Source: Ianthella basta (lineage: Eukaryota > Porifera > Demospongiae > Verongiida > Ianthellidae). Taken from it: a DNA stretch of 64,000 nucleotides. This document shows, piece by piece, positions 11,291-21,330 of the stretch. The notes under the pieces are model-generated. The model saw only the letters and a program-made list of their open reading frames with translations, ran no database searches and was not told where the DNA came from. The DNA is taken from positions 15,415,459 to 15,479,458 of the forward strand of contig OZ025869.1 of NCBI GenBank assembly GCA_964019415.1. The letters run 5' to 3'. Position 1 is the first letter of the stretch. Every line of letters begins with the position of its first letter. The position numbers and the translations under genes are program-made.

Positions 11291-11379
11291 CTACCATTTC
11301 ATCATAATAAACACAATCAATCAATCAATCAATGCACATGAGGGTTTATCTCCCATGTGCATGTGTGTCTCTCAACATG

Positions 11380-11900
11380 AATGTATTTGAATTTGGAGAG
11401 GAAGGCAGCTCTGCCACTGCTCAAGGAGGGGGGCATGCTGAACAAAGTAACCGTGTTCACTGATGACATTTAGGATTAGCACAGGAAGGAGAGTGCATAA
11501 GTCGGAATGTGGAGGAGCAGCATGAAGCAGTGAAGGTCAATTGGAGCAACTCCAACACAATGGTCTCCACCATGCAGGGCTTCTTCAGAGTGCAACATAG
11601 TGATTAAAGGAGAAGTGCTGAAGAATTTGAGGGAAGTAGCTTATCTGAGGTGGAACTGAGTGAGGATGAGCAGATGTGAAGTAAAGTGGAAAGAACAACA
11701 ATGTAGTCGTTGGGTGCAATGAAGAAAGTGTACGAGAGCAAAGGAGTTGATAGGGAAGGAAAGTAACAGTGTTAAAAGCATTGGCAATTCATATTCTTTG
11801 TCCTGTGTGGCAGAGAAATGGTAGGAAGGTCAAGAGGGAACCCAGGAAGATGGAGAGATGCCCAGTGAGAACTTGCAGAGTATACTCATGACCTAATCGT
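11380..11900 (+). repeat. Decayed LINE-like repeat R3, copy 1
   Basis: Matches 48480-48980 block by block ('gaaggcagctctgccactg', 'gtgttcactgatgacattta', 'gaatgtggaggagcagc', 'caatggtctccaccatgcag'). Near 11820-11870 a short frame reads GRKVKRGNPGRWRDAQ, which resembles the C-terminal Arg/Pro-rich block of EEP-type LINE polymerases. No continuous ORF survives. Confidence 0.45.
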
Positions 11901-11984
11901 ATATAATGACGACAATTTTCTGCTTCATCTCCTTTTTCATATAATGTGTATGATTTTATATGATTATATAACTTTATTTTGATT

Positions 11985-13150
11985 ATATATAAGTGGATGT
12001 CGTTGTTCTAGGGATAGTGCTGTCCAATTGAGTCATGTAGTTCAAGTGAGTAGAAACAACTGTTAAAATTGGAAGAGTTGCACTAGCAGAATGAACTGAG
12101 GGGGACTAGTTAGCACACTACACTTCTTGATGGACACAAAATGGCTAGCTATTGTACATCCTTGTTGTGGTATCCAACTGACTTACCTGACAGTCTTTAT
12201 TGTTTAGTTGCATGCTGTGTTCTATTATTAGTACTACACTGCCGTACTCAGGTGCACTAAAAGGACAGTATGCTGTTGTGGGAGTTTCCTGTGCCTGGAT
12301 GGCCCTTCCTTAACAGCAACCTTACACAATCTTGTAATCACTTCTCAAACCATGGGTAGTCATTACCTAGGTAGGTTTACAACCAAAACTGTACACAACT
12401 ACAGTATGATGTCACACAGTCCGTATCCTAGGTAACCAACTGCCTTCAGTATGTGAACTGATTGCAAGATTGCATAAATCCCCTGTACAGTGTGGACAGA
12501 CTATGCAAAGAAATCAGGTGTCACTTCCTGTGCACCTGCATATAGCTATGTACAAATATACATGGCGGACCATGATAGCCTATAACTGCATAGCAGAATT
12601 GGGCGAGAGGCAGCCATGAAGGAACCTCTGGCCACTGTCCCACAGATAAGTTGATAAACTTGACCAGGCAGAAACACAGATCAGAAGGAAGACTAAGAGC
12701 TCCTCTGTAATCCTGTATAATGTTGTTGGCAAGAATGACTGCATTCGGTAAATCGTGAAAGCTAATTCATGTTATCCAACTTTCCACAATGGGCAGGAGC
12801 CATAAAATATTCCATTCCACAGCTATACATGGCTTAAAACTGCTAATGCTTCAATGCAATTGCTGTCCTTGTCCCATTCCTGGGAAAAAGGGTGATGCTG
12901 GATGTGAGGCTGTATGACTGGTTAGTCCTAAGTCACATGCATGTGTTGTGTCACAGCAAATCAGAAATTTCACACCTTCACTTTGGTTTCATTAACAAAA
13001 TGTGTACATGGACAGATGGGCATGTCCGACATGCACAGCTTAGGCATTTGTCCACTGCATGAAGCTGCTGACATAGCCACTTTATCATACAGGACAGAAA
13101 AATCAGAACACACACAAAAACACCTACACAAGTTTGCAGCACTGCCCTGA
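11985..13150. repeat. Segmental duplication block D3, copy 1
   Basis: Noncoding sequence repeated at 44480-44870 (continuing at 45250-45345) and at 50520-51650. Landmarks are 'gatagtgctgtccaattgag', 'tgctgtgttctattattagt', 'catgggtagtcattacctag', 'gtaaccaactgccttcagta' and 'ggacatgtccgaca' or its variants. No gene was recognised. In all three places it neighbours SRCR exons, so it marks the copied unit. Confidence 0.8.
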
Positions 13151-13634
13151 TGTTACCGTACTATGGTCATTGTTCTGTGTTTGGTGTGTTTGCTGTGACT
13201 ATGCTAGAACATGTCATAGGAGAATTCTACAGTGTTGGAAAATCTATATATATAAAGGTAACTGCAAAACGGTTGTCCGCAAAGTTCTCCCGCGAGCGGC
13301 CACCAATTGAGACCAAACCTTCCCAGATTATGGACGCCACAGCCGGTCTCGATGTGAGGGGGGGGGGGCGATTTGCATACAGAAGCTCTTGCCGAGGAGC
13401 GCGCAGCGAAAAACCTCGAACTAACCGTCTGCCATCTTGGATCTACGGAGAAAATGTACGGTTTTCCAGGCATGCTCCTATGCTGCCAATACAAAAGTAG
13501 ACGTGCTTAAAGAAGCAGCGGAGCGTGCGGCGAAAACCCAGAATGAACCGACGTCGGCCATCTTGGATCTTTGAAGAACGGTATGTCGTCCCAGGCCTTC
13601 GCACAGGTGCAAGGATTACACCCAAGCTAGCACG

Positions 13635-13739
13635 ATGCTGAAGCGAAGAAAAAGGAAAGGGGAGTTGTCTTACCTTTCCAAGGACGCACGGAGGAAAAAG
13701 GCGTCCCATTCAACTCAAGATCATCCGACTGTGGTGCTG
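13635..13739 (+). other. Possible short basic first exon
   Basis: An ATG at 13635 opens a frame reading MLKRRKRKGELSYLSKDARR and ending TVVL just before GTGAGC, a plausible splice donor. The sister copy near 60473 has the same start but is frameshifted. The Lys/Arg-rich opening resembles the beginnings of transposon-encoded proteins. No downstream exon was identified, so this is weak. Confidence 0.25.
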
Positions 13740-14139
13740 GTGAGCTTTTTATTGGCCCAGTGAGGAAAACACAGAAGCGCTAGCTAGCTAGGCCACCCTG
13801 GACTATCCTTTGCCAGAGCATGCATGACCAGCCAGTGCATTACTAGCTGGGGCATGAGTAGCAATTACATTACCAGCCTGTGTCCAACCGCTACTAGTTA
13901 AAAGTAAAAGAAAAAGAGACCTTATTATATTGGCAAGGAAGAGCAGTTCTAGCAATATTGGAGATTGTATCTGGTAAAAACAACTCTCATACATGAAACA
14001 CTTGAGCCTCACAGGAAGGAGCGATAGCAGATTTAGAAACTGGGGAACTGTGCATACAATAAAATGGTATGGTGTGCCTGTGTCATTGTGTGCATGCACA
14101 CACTCAAAAATGCATGCTCACAACTACAGACTGACTGAC

Positions 14140-14445
14140 CTTCACACACAACACCTACATCTTCCTTGTGACTGCAGTTATGCCCACCAGTGCTGCGATG
14201 ATCGCACTCAGTGATGGTGCTCTCATTACCGACACAGGCCACTTCACTGAACAAGATGGGACCACTGCCTGAACCAAACCGAACAGGTCCCACTGCAGCT
14301 TTTGCATTGATGTAGCCTGCTTGACGACACACCACCATGGCATCCTGTAGATCCCAGTCACCATCACACACAGTGCCCCAGGTACCATTGTGGTAGACCT
14401 CCACACGCCCCTCATATCGACCAGACCCTCCCACCAGTCGAATAT
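14140..14445 (-). CDS. SRCR domain exon (type II cassette)
   Basis: This 306-bp exon encodes a full SRCR domain. It starts [20 protein letters not shown], continues TVCDGDWDLQDAMVVCRQAG, then GSGPILFSEVACVGNEST, and ends EDVGVVCEG. Acceptor ...GACCCAG at 14446 and donor GTCAGT at 14139 on the minus strand give phase 1-1 boundaries. It is close to the exons at 45453-45761 and 61034-61339. It lies downstream of the receptor kinase terminus and across the P4HA gene, so it belongs to a separate gene together with the exon at 14859-15223. The frame is intact. Confidence 0.88.
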
Positions 14446-14459
14446 CTGGGTCAGTAACA

Positions 14460-14858
14460 AATGGAGCAAACTAATGACAGCTGCAGTGCATGGACACGCC
14501 TACTCACACTGTCACCACAGGCTACCTCTACGATGACACAATGAGAGTCTGACACAGAAGGGGTGACTGAGAGGGAAGCCATAAGGGTGAAAGTGAGTTT
14601 GGCGGGGAAGAGGCAGAGACGGAAAGGGCAAGTGTGTATAGGTGAGAAGGATGGCAGATGAATGGTTACCTTTACAAGGTGAGGCTTGAAAAGGGACACT
14701 GACCTTCACAATACATGTAGATATCTGTCTGGGGGATGACCAACTGCAAAGTGCCCATAGTTTCTACAGCAAGCTGTAAGTGAACACAAACCAAAGCACT
14801 GTAGCTATGTATATATGTAGTCTGAGTGATCTAAACCTGTTTACAACACTAAACTCAC
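14460..14858. other. Intron or intergenic sequence
   Basis: Sequence between two minus-strand exons. No further exon was recognised. This part is missing from the D4 partner copy beyond about 14610. Confidence 0.4.
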
Positions 14859-15223
14859 TGAAAAGGTCACTCCAAACTCCTGCTGCACAACAGTGATGCG
14901 TACATTTCCTGAAACATTAAAATCTCTTAAAGAGATATTACCAGCCTTGGAGTACACTCCATTGATGAGATCTCCCAAAAAAAATGAGGAAGTTGCCACA
15001 AATTTAATAGAATACGGACTTGTGCAAGGCAGGAGGGTCATGTTCTGGGTGAGAGGGACACCAATACCAGAGAAGATGACAGTGAGTTCACACTGCAAGT
15101 TGAGGCAGTTGTCAGAGATGGTGCAGTCTCCAGTGGTACCCTCCAGGGACAAGGTCTGGGTCTTGAGGCTGTTGAGGGAATCACACATTTGGGACAGGGT
15201 GACCTTCGGGGGACGAGTGGGCT
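14859..15223 (-). CDS. Unrecognised extracellular-type exon next to an SRCR exon
   Basis: A 365-bp open exon is bounded on the minus strand by ...TCTGCTTCAG at 15224 and GTGAGTTT at 14858. It encodes about 121 residues: PTRPPKVTLSQMCDSLNSL near the start, CTISDNCLNLQCELTV in the middle, and NISLRDFNVSGNVRITVV near the end. The Cys residues, Asn glycosylation sequons (NMT, NIS, NVS) and alternating hydrophobic strands suggest a secreted beta-rich domain. I do not recognise the family. It lies upstream of the SRCR exon 14140-14445 in transcript order, so it may be part of the same receptor-like protein. The D4 partner has lost it. Confidence 0.55.
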
Positions 15224-15516
15224 CTGAAGCAGAAGAGAAGAATGCATTATGTGAGTGTGTGTGGCCACTGCTGGGAGTATAATAATGACACACCATGCAC
15301 ACCATCCTAGCAATTGAGGTGCTTGGACCAAGCAGCACTTAATTCAAACACTAGCTTGATAGCCTCCAGCAGGAGACTGCAGTCAAACACTCGCAGTTGT
15401 ACACCAGTATCAGATTTTGTTGTGGCACAATGGAGTGTACGTACATATGGCATATAGTGTAATGAGTTGCAGAAGCAGCTGGGGAAGACTGACAAAAAAC
15501 CTTTGCAAATTTCTTA

Positions 15517-15999
15517 ACTAGATGCTAGTTCCTTTGTGCAATGATAACGTGTTGATAACCACAAGCAAATAGTGCAGCATGGAGTACAAATGAGTCTCCA
15601 AATATAATTGTATAGTACGAGGGATTGACAGTGATAAATTCTAATCCAATAGATGCAGTCCAGACAGTTTGTTGATATATGAAATGGAAAAGGACCAGAA
15701 AGAACAGTGGAATTAACCACCATGCAGGATTCAATAGCAGGGCACCTATCTGTAGCTGCTAGGGCTCTGCCACAAAGACACCAGAACCAGCCCCATGGTC
15801 TCCAACCCTTGAATATGATATGCTCAAGTGGGTTGTTTATCTTGTGCAGTGAAGTGGTGAGAGCAGTTGCCAGTAGGAACCAAGGCCCAGTGACAGCCAA
15901 AGCCAAAGATTCATTGTTCAAATAACGTACAGCAGCTGACCATTCTTTCCAGTCCTTTGCCATTGTCAAGATCATGGACACTGAGCTCATCCTGCTCAA
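15517..15999 (-). pseudogene. Polytopic membrane protein fragment, split by a frameshift
   Basis: Two minus-strand frames together look like one multi-pass protein. The upstream frame (15999 to about 15735) reads KDWKEWSAAVRYLNNESLAL, then GPWFLLATALTTSLHKINNP and GWRPWGWFWCLCGRALAATD. Near 15730 the good frame switches to NPAWWLIPLFFLVLFHFIYQ, GLEFITVNPSYYTIIFGDSF and LHAALFACGYQHVIIAQRN, ending at 15525. About four hydrophobic segments are seen. The family is not recognised. The D4 partner keeps only the first residues (near 61500-61570), consistent with a decaying gene. Confidence 0.45.
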
Positions 16000-16977
16000 G
16001 TCAATGGTCCAGAAAAGGCAAATTCAGTGGAGCTACGTATGAGACGTTTTGACAGCCAGTGAGGCTGTACAGCCACTGAAGCATACCTTTGGTGCATTAG
16101 TACCCATAACAGAGTAATGGAATACTGTATTCAATTTCTTGGCTCTGGTTCGTAGCCGGATTGTTGCTGTACCCAATTTATCGACAAAACAAGTAAGCCG
16201 GGCAACCTGTGCATCGTATTGTATGTTATGGCGCCACAATTGTTGTCACAGCTGCATTTCTCTTCAGCTGCAGGGATCTATGGGATTTAGACACCCAGTA
16301 TCTCAATTTTAGATTCAGATTCCGCGCAAAATACAAGAGAAAGTCTACGAATTTTAGAAAGATCGCTTAGAACACCCATTACCATGGTAACCGGATCAAT
16401 TACAGCATACAGACAACCACCACCATCCCAACATCGACAGCACTACCATGCCGTCTGATATAACAGCTGTCCAGAGTTTGAGTCATTTGCAGCTGTTTCT
16501 TGCCCAAACGTACACAGTGTAACAGTAAACAAGTGCAAAATTGCACTAGTTGTGGCAGAAACAGCTGCAAAATGACCCCAGTGTTTGCATGTACAGCTAT
16601 TATACACCTATAACAGAGTAATGGAATATACTGGATAGTGGAAAACATTGGTGGGGTTGTAAAATTGATAGCTATTAGAAAATCAGCCAAATTTAACTCC
16701 CCCCACTAAAATTATATTCCTGCACGACCAATTCAGAGTACATGGTACCGTATTGTTCCTAATTTTTCGGCAGAACAAAATGCAGATCCAAGTCGGCACT
16801 TAGGGATAGTTGGGTTGCGACTGGAAGTACGACAAAACATTAGGAAATTATGATGACTAATTAGAGTATGCGATGGAATAATAAAAATTCTCAAATTCTC
16901 GCTTTCGGTCGAGGCAGCTGTTCGTGCATGGGTATCATGCTTACATGGAGCAGTGGGAGGCTGCAGTTAATACAACA

Positions 16978-17120
16978 CTCTACTTCGAACGTGAATTAGG
17001 TGAGCGCGACTTCCATGAATAGCCTATGTGAGCAAAATTGAAAACGATCGCCACCAACGCAGCTGGGCTCTTAGGCTTTTAATTGAAGTCGCGTGCACCT
17101 AATTCACGTTCGAAGTAGAG
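16978..17120. mobile_element. Foldback element with about 35-bp arms
   Basis: CTCTACTTCGAACGTGAATT followed by AGGTGAGCGCGACTTC (left arm) is complementary to GAAGTCGCGTGCACCTAATT followed by CACGTTCGAAGTAGAG (right arm), with about 70 bp between. The same element is at 63412-63556 in block D4 copy 2, so it predates that duplication. No ORF. Confidence 0.75.
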
Positions 17121-17779
17121 TCTCTATCCGTGGCGATCGTTATATTGGTTGCAGCAGCCAACGATTCATTGGACTCCACAGCTGACGATGACTTATTAGA
17201 GTCCGAGACGAACAATAAGGGGCAGCCATTTTTCATCAAAAATTCGAGTATGATCCGACCCTATTTAGGCGGGTTCCAAACAATTAGGAAGCCAAAAAAT
17301 TAGGGACAATACGGTATTTATAGTTTGATGTGAGTCAACTCTGGTGCATGCAGCCTACACAAGTCATACATTACAGTGGACCAAAGTATCTACAAAGGAA
17401 AAGAAGTGTCCTCTAAACTGTGGTACTCTCTCTCAAAAGAGATATGCAGAGCAGGTGAATGAATGGGCATAAGGCAAGCTCTCGTGCTTGATGTGGAAGT
17501 GAATTAAGATCAATAAGAGTGCAGTGTGACTTGCTGTGCCTTTAATTGGCAGGTATACCTCTGACAGAGCAATGATTGGAATGTACACTGCTGAAGTGAC
17601 TTGAACCAACAGTCCCTATAGTCACCGTATTCTGTGACATCATTGGTTCTTTTGTATCTGCCAATATATTACCTGTTATAAGGCATAACAACAGCAAGTG
17701 TCAACCAGAAAGAACATGCAGTGTCCTGGATATCATATACACATACATAACTGCTGTTCCTGGATTCAGTTAAGAATGA

Positions 17780-18330
17780 TGACAATGCAATAAAATGTGA
17801 TGATTCTTGCCAGATTTAAGCCAAGCCTGGGGACAGCAGTTACACTGTGTACAATTATAATGCAATGAAGAAACTTGTTAATGTAAGCTGCATTGATGTG
17901 GGTACCTGTCTATGAGCAATTATACTTACATAGCCAACTAAGGTCCTTGTTGAGCTTCCATATTGATTGGTTATCTGTGTGCTAATTACTCCATACATCA
18001 TTTACTGCATGTTTAATGAATAGCACTGAAGTGGAGGAATGAGTAGCACTGAAGTGGAGGAATGAGTAGCACTGAAGTGGAGGAGCTATGTAAACAATCT
18101 ACTGTTGGGTGGAGCATGCTATGGGTATAGGAAGTCCTTCAAATCCTCTCTCCCTATCCAATGTTGTAATTTCATTAAATATTAATTGAAGGGATGAAGT
18201 GAGTGGCCTTGTAAGACTAGGTGTGGCCAGCGAAGTTTTATGCTCTGCCACAATTGTGAAATGCACAACCTTATAAATGATGCGTTCTTGATATTACAAA
18301 GTCCTGAATTGTGTAAGGGACATGACACAT
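17780..18330 (+). repeat. Coding-like dispersed repeat C1, copy 2
   Basis: Collinear with 10860-11290 but interrupted near 17915-18120 by extra sequence that includes the tandem repeat at 18017-18090. The downstream frame 18240-18575 (HNCEMHNLINDAFLILQ, ELCKGHDTFHL) is open but unidentified. It may be the end of a transposon-derived protein. Confidence 0.4.
18017..18090. repeat. Short tandem repeat, about 23 bp x 3
   Basis: Three successive units of approximately ATGAGTAGCACTGAAGTGGA. Confidence 0.8.
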
Positions 18331-18479
18331 TCCACCTAACCACACCTGTAGTTCAATTTCACCATAATAAGTACACAAGCAATAGTTTGAACCTTGCAAA
18401 GCAAATGAAGCAAAATTCTAGTACAATTAAGAGTAAGTCTAAAGCAGCACCAGTTCTGTTCCAAGTGAATACGTATGTA

Positions 18480-18582
18480 ATAGTTACTACAGGGCTTCTA
18501 TGGCGTAACGTGTTTATTGTACGAGACCCGAGGGTGAGTACAATAAACACATTACGCGATATAGAAGCCCTGTAGTAACTAT
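18480..18582. mobile_element. Near-perfect hairpin element (MITE-like)
   Basis: ATAGTTACTACAGGGCTTCT at the left pairs with AGAAGCCCTGTAGTAACTAT at the right, and the complementarity goes on inward to GTAC with one or two mismatches. The loop is only about 15 bp. It lies about 90 bp before the recombinase-like ORF and could be its terminus or an unrelated MITE. Confidence 0.75.
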
Positions 18583-18670
18583 TTTATCGCAAGAATAGTC
18601 GCCCCAAAAGCACGGTCGCCCAGAAAGCGCGGTAGGATTTGAATTTGTTGCGTACGATTCCAGAGCTAGA

Positions 18671-19190
18671 ATGGCTAAACGCCCACCACTTTCCAAGGGC
18701 AAGGAGAAGAGCAAGCGCTTCGACTTCACGCTGGACGACGATGACTTCCAGGAGCTCACCAGGGGATTTGTACTGGCTACCACTGCTGCAGACACTCAGA
18801 AGTGCATCAAATTGTTCGAAGAGTGGAAGAGGGAATGAAACTCTTCATTCCCCGCGGACGAAGTACCTGAAGGCGTTCTACTCGCTGAGAAGGGACAGCT
18901 ATGTAAATGGCTGTGCAGATTCAGCATCGAAGCCAGAAAGAAAGACGGTACGCACTACCTTCCCAAGACAATTCAGCATTACTTAATGGGCATTCAGAGG
19001 CATATACGCCTGCATAAACAGTGCAACATCAACCTCATGAGTGATCCTGAGTTTCGTCCACTGCAGAATCTTCTTGATTCATTGTATCGAAAGTTGCCAC
19101 ACCTGTACAAGCCAACTTTCAGCAACCCATGCAATCTACCTTTCAGGCTGATGTTGATTACCTCTCCAAGACTAACATCCAGGAATTCTT
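18671..19190 (+). pseudogene. Crypton-like (KIAA1958/DUF3504-type) tyrosine recombinase N-terminal fragment
   Basis: An ATG at 18671 opens MAKRPPLSKGKEKSKRFDFT, then ATTAADTQKCIKLFEEWKRE. After a TGA at 18836-18838 the same frame continues GQLCKWLCRFSIEARKKDGT, HYLPKTIQHYLMGIQRHIR and SDPEFRPLQNLLDSLYRKL. The order (core-binding helices, then F-x-x-EARKKDGTxYxPxTI) is that of the DNA-binding region of Crypton-derived and KIAA1958-like tyrosine recombinases. After about 19100 the frame seems to shift (SKTNIQEFFQ in another frame, near 19185). No catalytic R...HxxR...Y region is present, so this is a fragment. Confidence 0.6.
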
Positions 19191-19585
19191 TCAGTAACTT
19201 TAATTTACATTGCCAGATCTTTGCTTACTTTTGTTGTGCTGTACTGTTCTATTGCGTTTGTCTGTACTTGGAACCACCTGCGCAAGTGTTGGGTGACCTT
19301 CGGAAGAAGTTGTTTACATAGCTAAGTGATATATCCATATATGGAGATGTTAGGGGCGCTTGTCACCTAGTCTGGCCCGCTGGACCGTCCCGTAAGCACC
19401 CGGTAGGCGCGGAAGGGAAGGGACGGTCTAGCGGCACTCTAGATTAGTTTACACCTCGAGGACCAATCAGATTCGACTGTGCCAAAATGCACACACCAAT
19501 ATTCATAGCTTCTTTTGACCACAGGAACGCATTATCTCTTTGAAGTCTACTCAGCTGCGCTCTCTCTAGATCAGTTCCGTTAGCA

Positions 19586-19945
19586 ATGAAGAACGCAAGA
19601 TCTTGCCGTATTTGTCTCCGCTCACTCGACGAGAACTGCTACCTTCTTTGCAAGATCACTAATGAAGGACTCACCGCTGCAGGTCATGCTCTTTTTCTCC
19701 TTACCAAGATCGACAGCAGAAATGAAGATGCACCTACGCGGCTTTGCAAGAGTTGCTACGATGTTGTCCTTCAAGTCAAGAACGATGATGTGGCAGCGAA
19801 AACGAAGTCATTGAAAGAAAGACTAGCAAGGTCGAAGTTGTTTTTCTTCTTTTCTTCGGGGCAAAGCCTCAGCCAGAGTCGTCCGGCCCCATGCCTTCGA
19901 GAATACCCACCCCTACCAGGTCACCTTCTTGCAAACGTATTCTAA
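19586..19945 (+). CDS. Cys-rich zinc-finger ORF of the TIR element
   Basis: The ORF starts MKNARSCRICLRSLDENCYL, followed by LLCKITNEGLT and later DAPTRLCKSCYDVVLQVKND. The pair CxxC ... CxxC about 50 residues apart is the arrangement of ZAD-type zinc-binding modules found at the N-terminus of some DNA-binding proteins. The first 90 residues look genuine. The part after about 19850 runs into low-quality sequence and may be intron or decayed. A similar Cys-rich frame with LVKTDSLTVVGKYLQQL lies beside TIR remnants at 44160-44470 and 50169-50513, which supports a family-encoded protein. Confidence 0.5.
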   Translation: MKNARSCRICLRSLDENCYLLCKITNEGLTAAGHALFLLTKIDSRNEDAPTRLCKSCYDVVLQVKNDDVAAKTKSLKERLARSKLFFFFSSGQSLSQSRPAPCLREYPPLPGHLLANVF

Positions 19946-19955
19946 CGGAGCGAAG

Positions 19956-20333
19956 TCAGAGAACGTCTGCAAGAAAGTTGACGTGGCACGTGGCCTCCGG
20001 TCCTCTTCGCCGTAAATCGCTAATTTGCGTCTCCATCAGCGCAATCAACGGCGATATCGCCAACACGGCTGAAGGAGAAGCGTGTTGCTTGAAGGCATCG
20101 CAAAGATGAGGCAGCAACTCGAAGACAACCGATTTGCCATGTCCTGTTGGAAGGCTCACGAAGGTGTCCCTTTCTGCTAATACAGATTTGAGGGCTTCTT
20201 TCTGGTGACTGCTTAGGAGTAAATCCGACTTTCCAATAGTTTGGAGAGAATCCATAAGGTGTGAGTCAAACAATTTCGATCGATCCATTTTCCTTTCTGC
20301 AAGACGAATTCTTCGTTCGCGATCCTGAGACAC
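19956..20333 (-). CDS. RecQ-like helicase N-terminal fragment in the TIR element
   Basis: The 125-residue frame reads SHQKEALKSVLAERDTFVSL, then PTGHGKSVVFELLPHLCDAF (Walker A, motif I) and AVLAISPLIALMETQISDLR (motif Ia). This is the start of the first RecA lobe of RecQ-like superfamily 2 ATPases. The DEAD/DEAH box and lobe 2 are missing because the frame runs out towards the zinc-finger ORF at 19.95 kb. Either an internal deletion removed the rest or introns are not resolved. No early frameshift is seen. Confidence 0.7.
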   Translation of the reverse strand: MSQDRERRIRLAERKMDRSKLFDSHLMDSLQTIGKSDLLLSSHQKEALKSVLAERDTFVSLPTGHGKSVVFELLPHLCDAFKQHASPSAVLAISPLIALMETQISDLRRRGPEATCHVNFLADVL

Positions 20334-20511
20334 AGGAGTCAGATATAATTAACTTCAGAGACAAGTGCATTCCTGCGGTCGAACCAACCTATGAATATTG
20401 GTTTGGTCCTCGAGGTGTGAACTAGTCTAGAGTGCCGCTAGACCATCCCTTCCTTTCCGCGCCTGTAGGCATTTACGTGGGACAGTCTAGCAAGCCAGAC
20501 TACTTGTCACC

Positions 20512-20960
20512 TTACCTGCCCTAACCACAGGGTTGGTACACGGGCAGTGCCTTTGTTCTATGACATCATCATGGGATAAATAACAGTATTACAATGCTAT
20601 CAACATACAGGGTAAATTTGAATGAACATGAATAATAAAACCACTGCACAAACAATTCAGCACACACAGCTAAAGAGCAGGCAAAATACAACTTTTAAGT
20701 AGGAAAGGACTGTGCATGGGTGAGACATGCTAAACAACATTTCTTAACCATGCTATGTACTGGCACATGATTGGGTTGGCTGAGTAGTAAGTGTGAAGGC
20801 CATTGCATGCATACACTGGTTCTTGGGAAGGGGTAAATGGACTAATTAAGCTTACGCAGATGACCCAAACTGATGTAATTGGACTCTTACAAGAGTTTTT
20901 CACTAACACATCAATTAAACATAACAACATGTTACTGCACACTCACTGGCTGCGCAAGTG
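20512..20960. other. No recognisable gene
   Basis: Short ORFs only. Nothing was recognised. Confidence 0.45.
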
Positions 20961-21330
20961 GGACGGGGAAAGAGGAGGAGGAGGAGGAGGAGGAGGAGGA
21001 AGGACTTGAGATAGAGACCTCCTCCTCCAGGCCAGGCCTGGAGAGCTAGCATCACCGAGCAGGAACACCACCGACTGTCTGGCTAAAACACTCAGTAGGT
21101 CAGGAGATTCCGCTAGTAAGCTTAGGGCAGCAGGTAACAAGGGAGAGTTAGTGTTCTGACAAGAGAGCCGGCAATACAGAGTCCAAGAGATGCGCAATAG
21201 GTGACAAGAGCAAGTCACTATTCTGACAAGAGAGCTGGTATTACAGAGTCTTTCTGCCTTGTGGAGGCAATTAAATAGGTCATCAGAGTTCATTAACATG
21301 AGATGGCAATTAGTTTTTGCTGATGCACTT
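20961..21330. repeat. Repeat R3 upstream part with (GGA)n, copy 1
   Basis: Begins with a GGA microsatellite at about 20970-21001, then 'gagacctcctcctccaggcc', 'ggcctggagagctagcatca' and 'agttagtgttctgacaagag', and runs to 'gcaattagtttttg'. The same order is found at 48058-48380. The minus-strand Pro-run ORF here is a by-product. Confidence 0.6.

Larger units (their letters stand above)
13150..17640. repeat. Segmental duplication block D4, copy 1
   Basis: Collinear with 59870-64000. Shared markers are 'ggagaattctac', 'gacgccacagccggtctc', the SRCR exon 14140-14445 (partner 61034-61339), 'caaggcccagtgacagcc', 'gcgccacaattgttgtcac' and the foldback at 16978-17120. Relative to this copy, the partner lacks about 14610-15880 and carries about 830 extra bases at 62203-63034. 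Confidence 0.85.
19368..20502. mobile_element. DNA transposon with 9-bp TSD carrying zinc-finger and RecQ-like ORFs
   Basis: The element begins TAGTCTGGCCCGCTGGACC and ends GTCTAGCAAGCCAGACTA. It is flanked by a perfect 9-bp duplication, CTTGTCACC, at 19359-19367 and 20503-20511. Terminal inverted repeats extend over 100 bp, through GGTCTAGCGGCACTCTAGA and CACCTCGAGGACCAAT, with palindromic subterminal segments. Inside lie a plus-strand Cys-rich ORF (19586) and a minus-strand RecQ-like helicase ORF (20333-19956), converging on each other. No transposase was recognised, so this is probably a deleted copy of a larger element. A 9-bp TSD is compatible with MULE-type or Merlin-type elements, but the superfamily is open. 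Confidence 0.8.

Noticed and set aside
13150-13500. 116-codon ORF at the start of D4
   Set aside because: Frame not kept in the duplicate at 59.9-60.3 kb; no domain seen.
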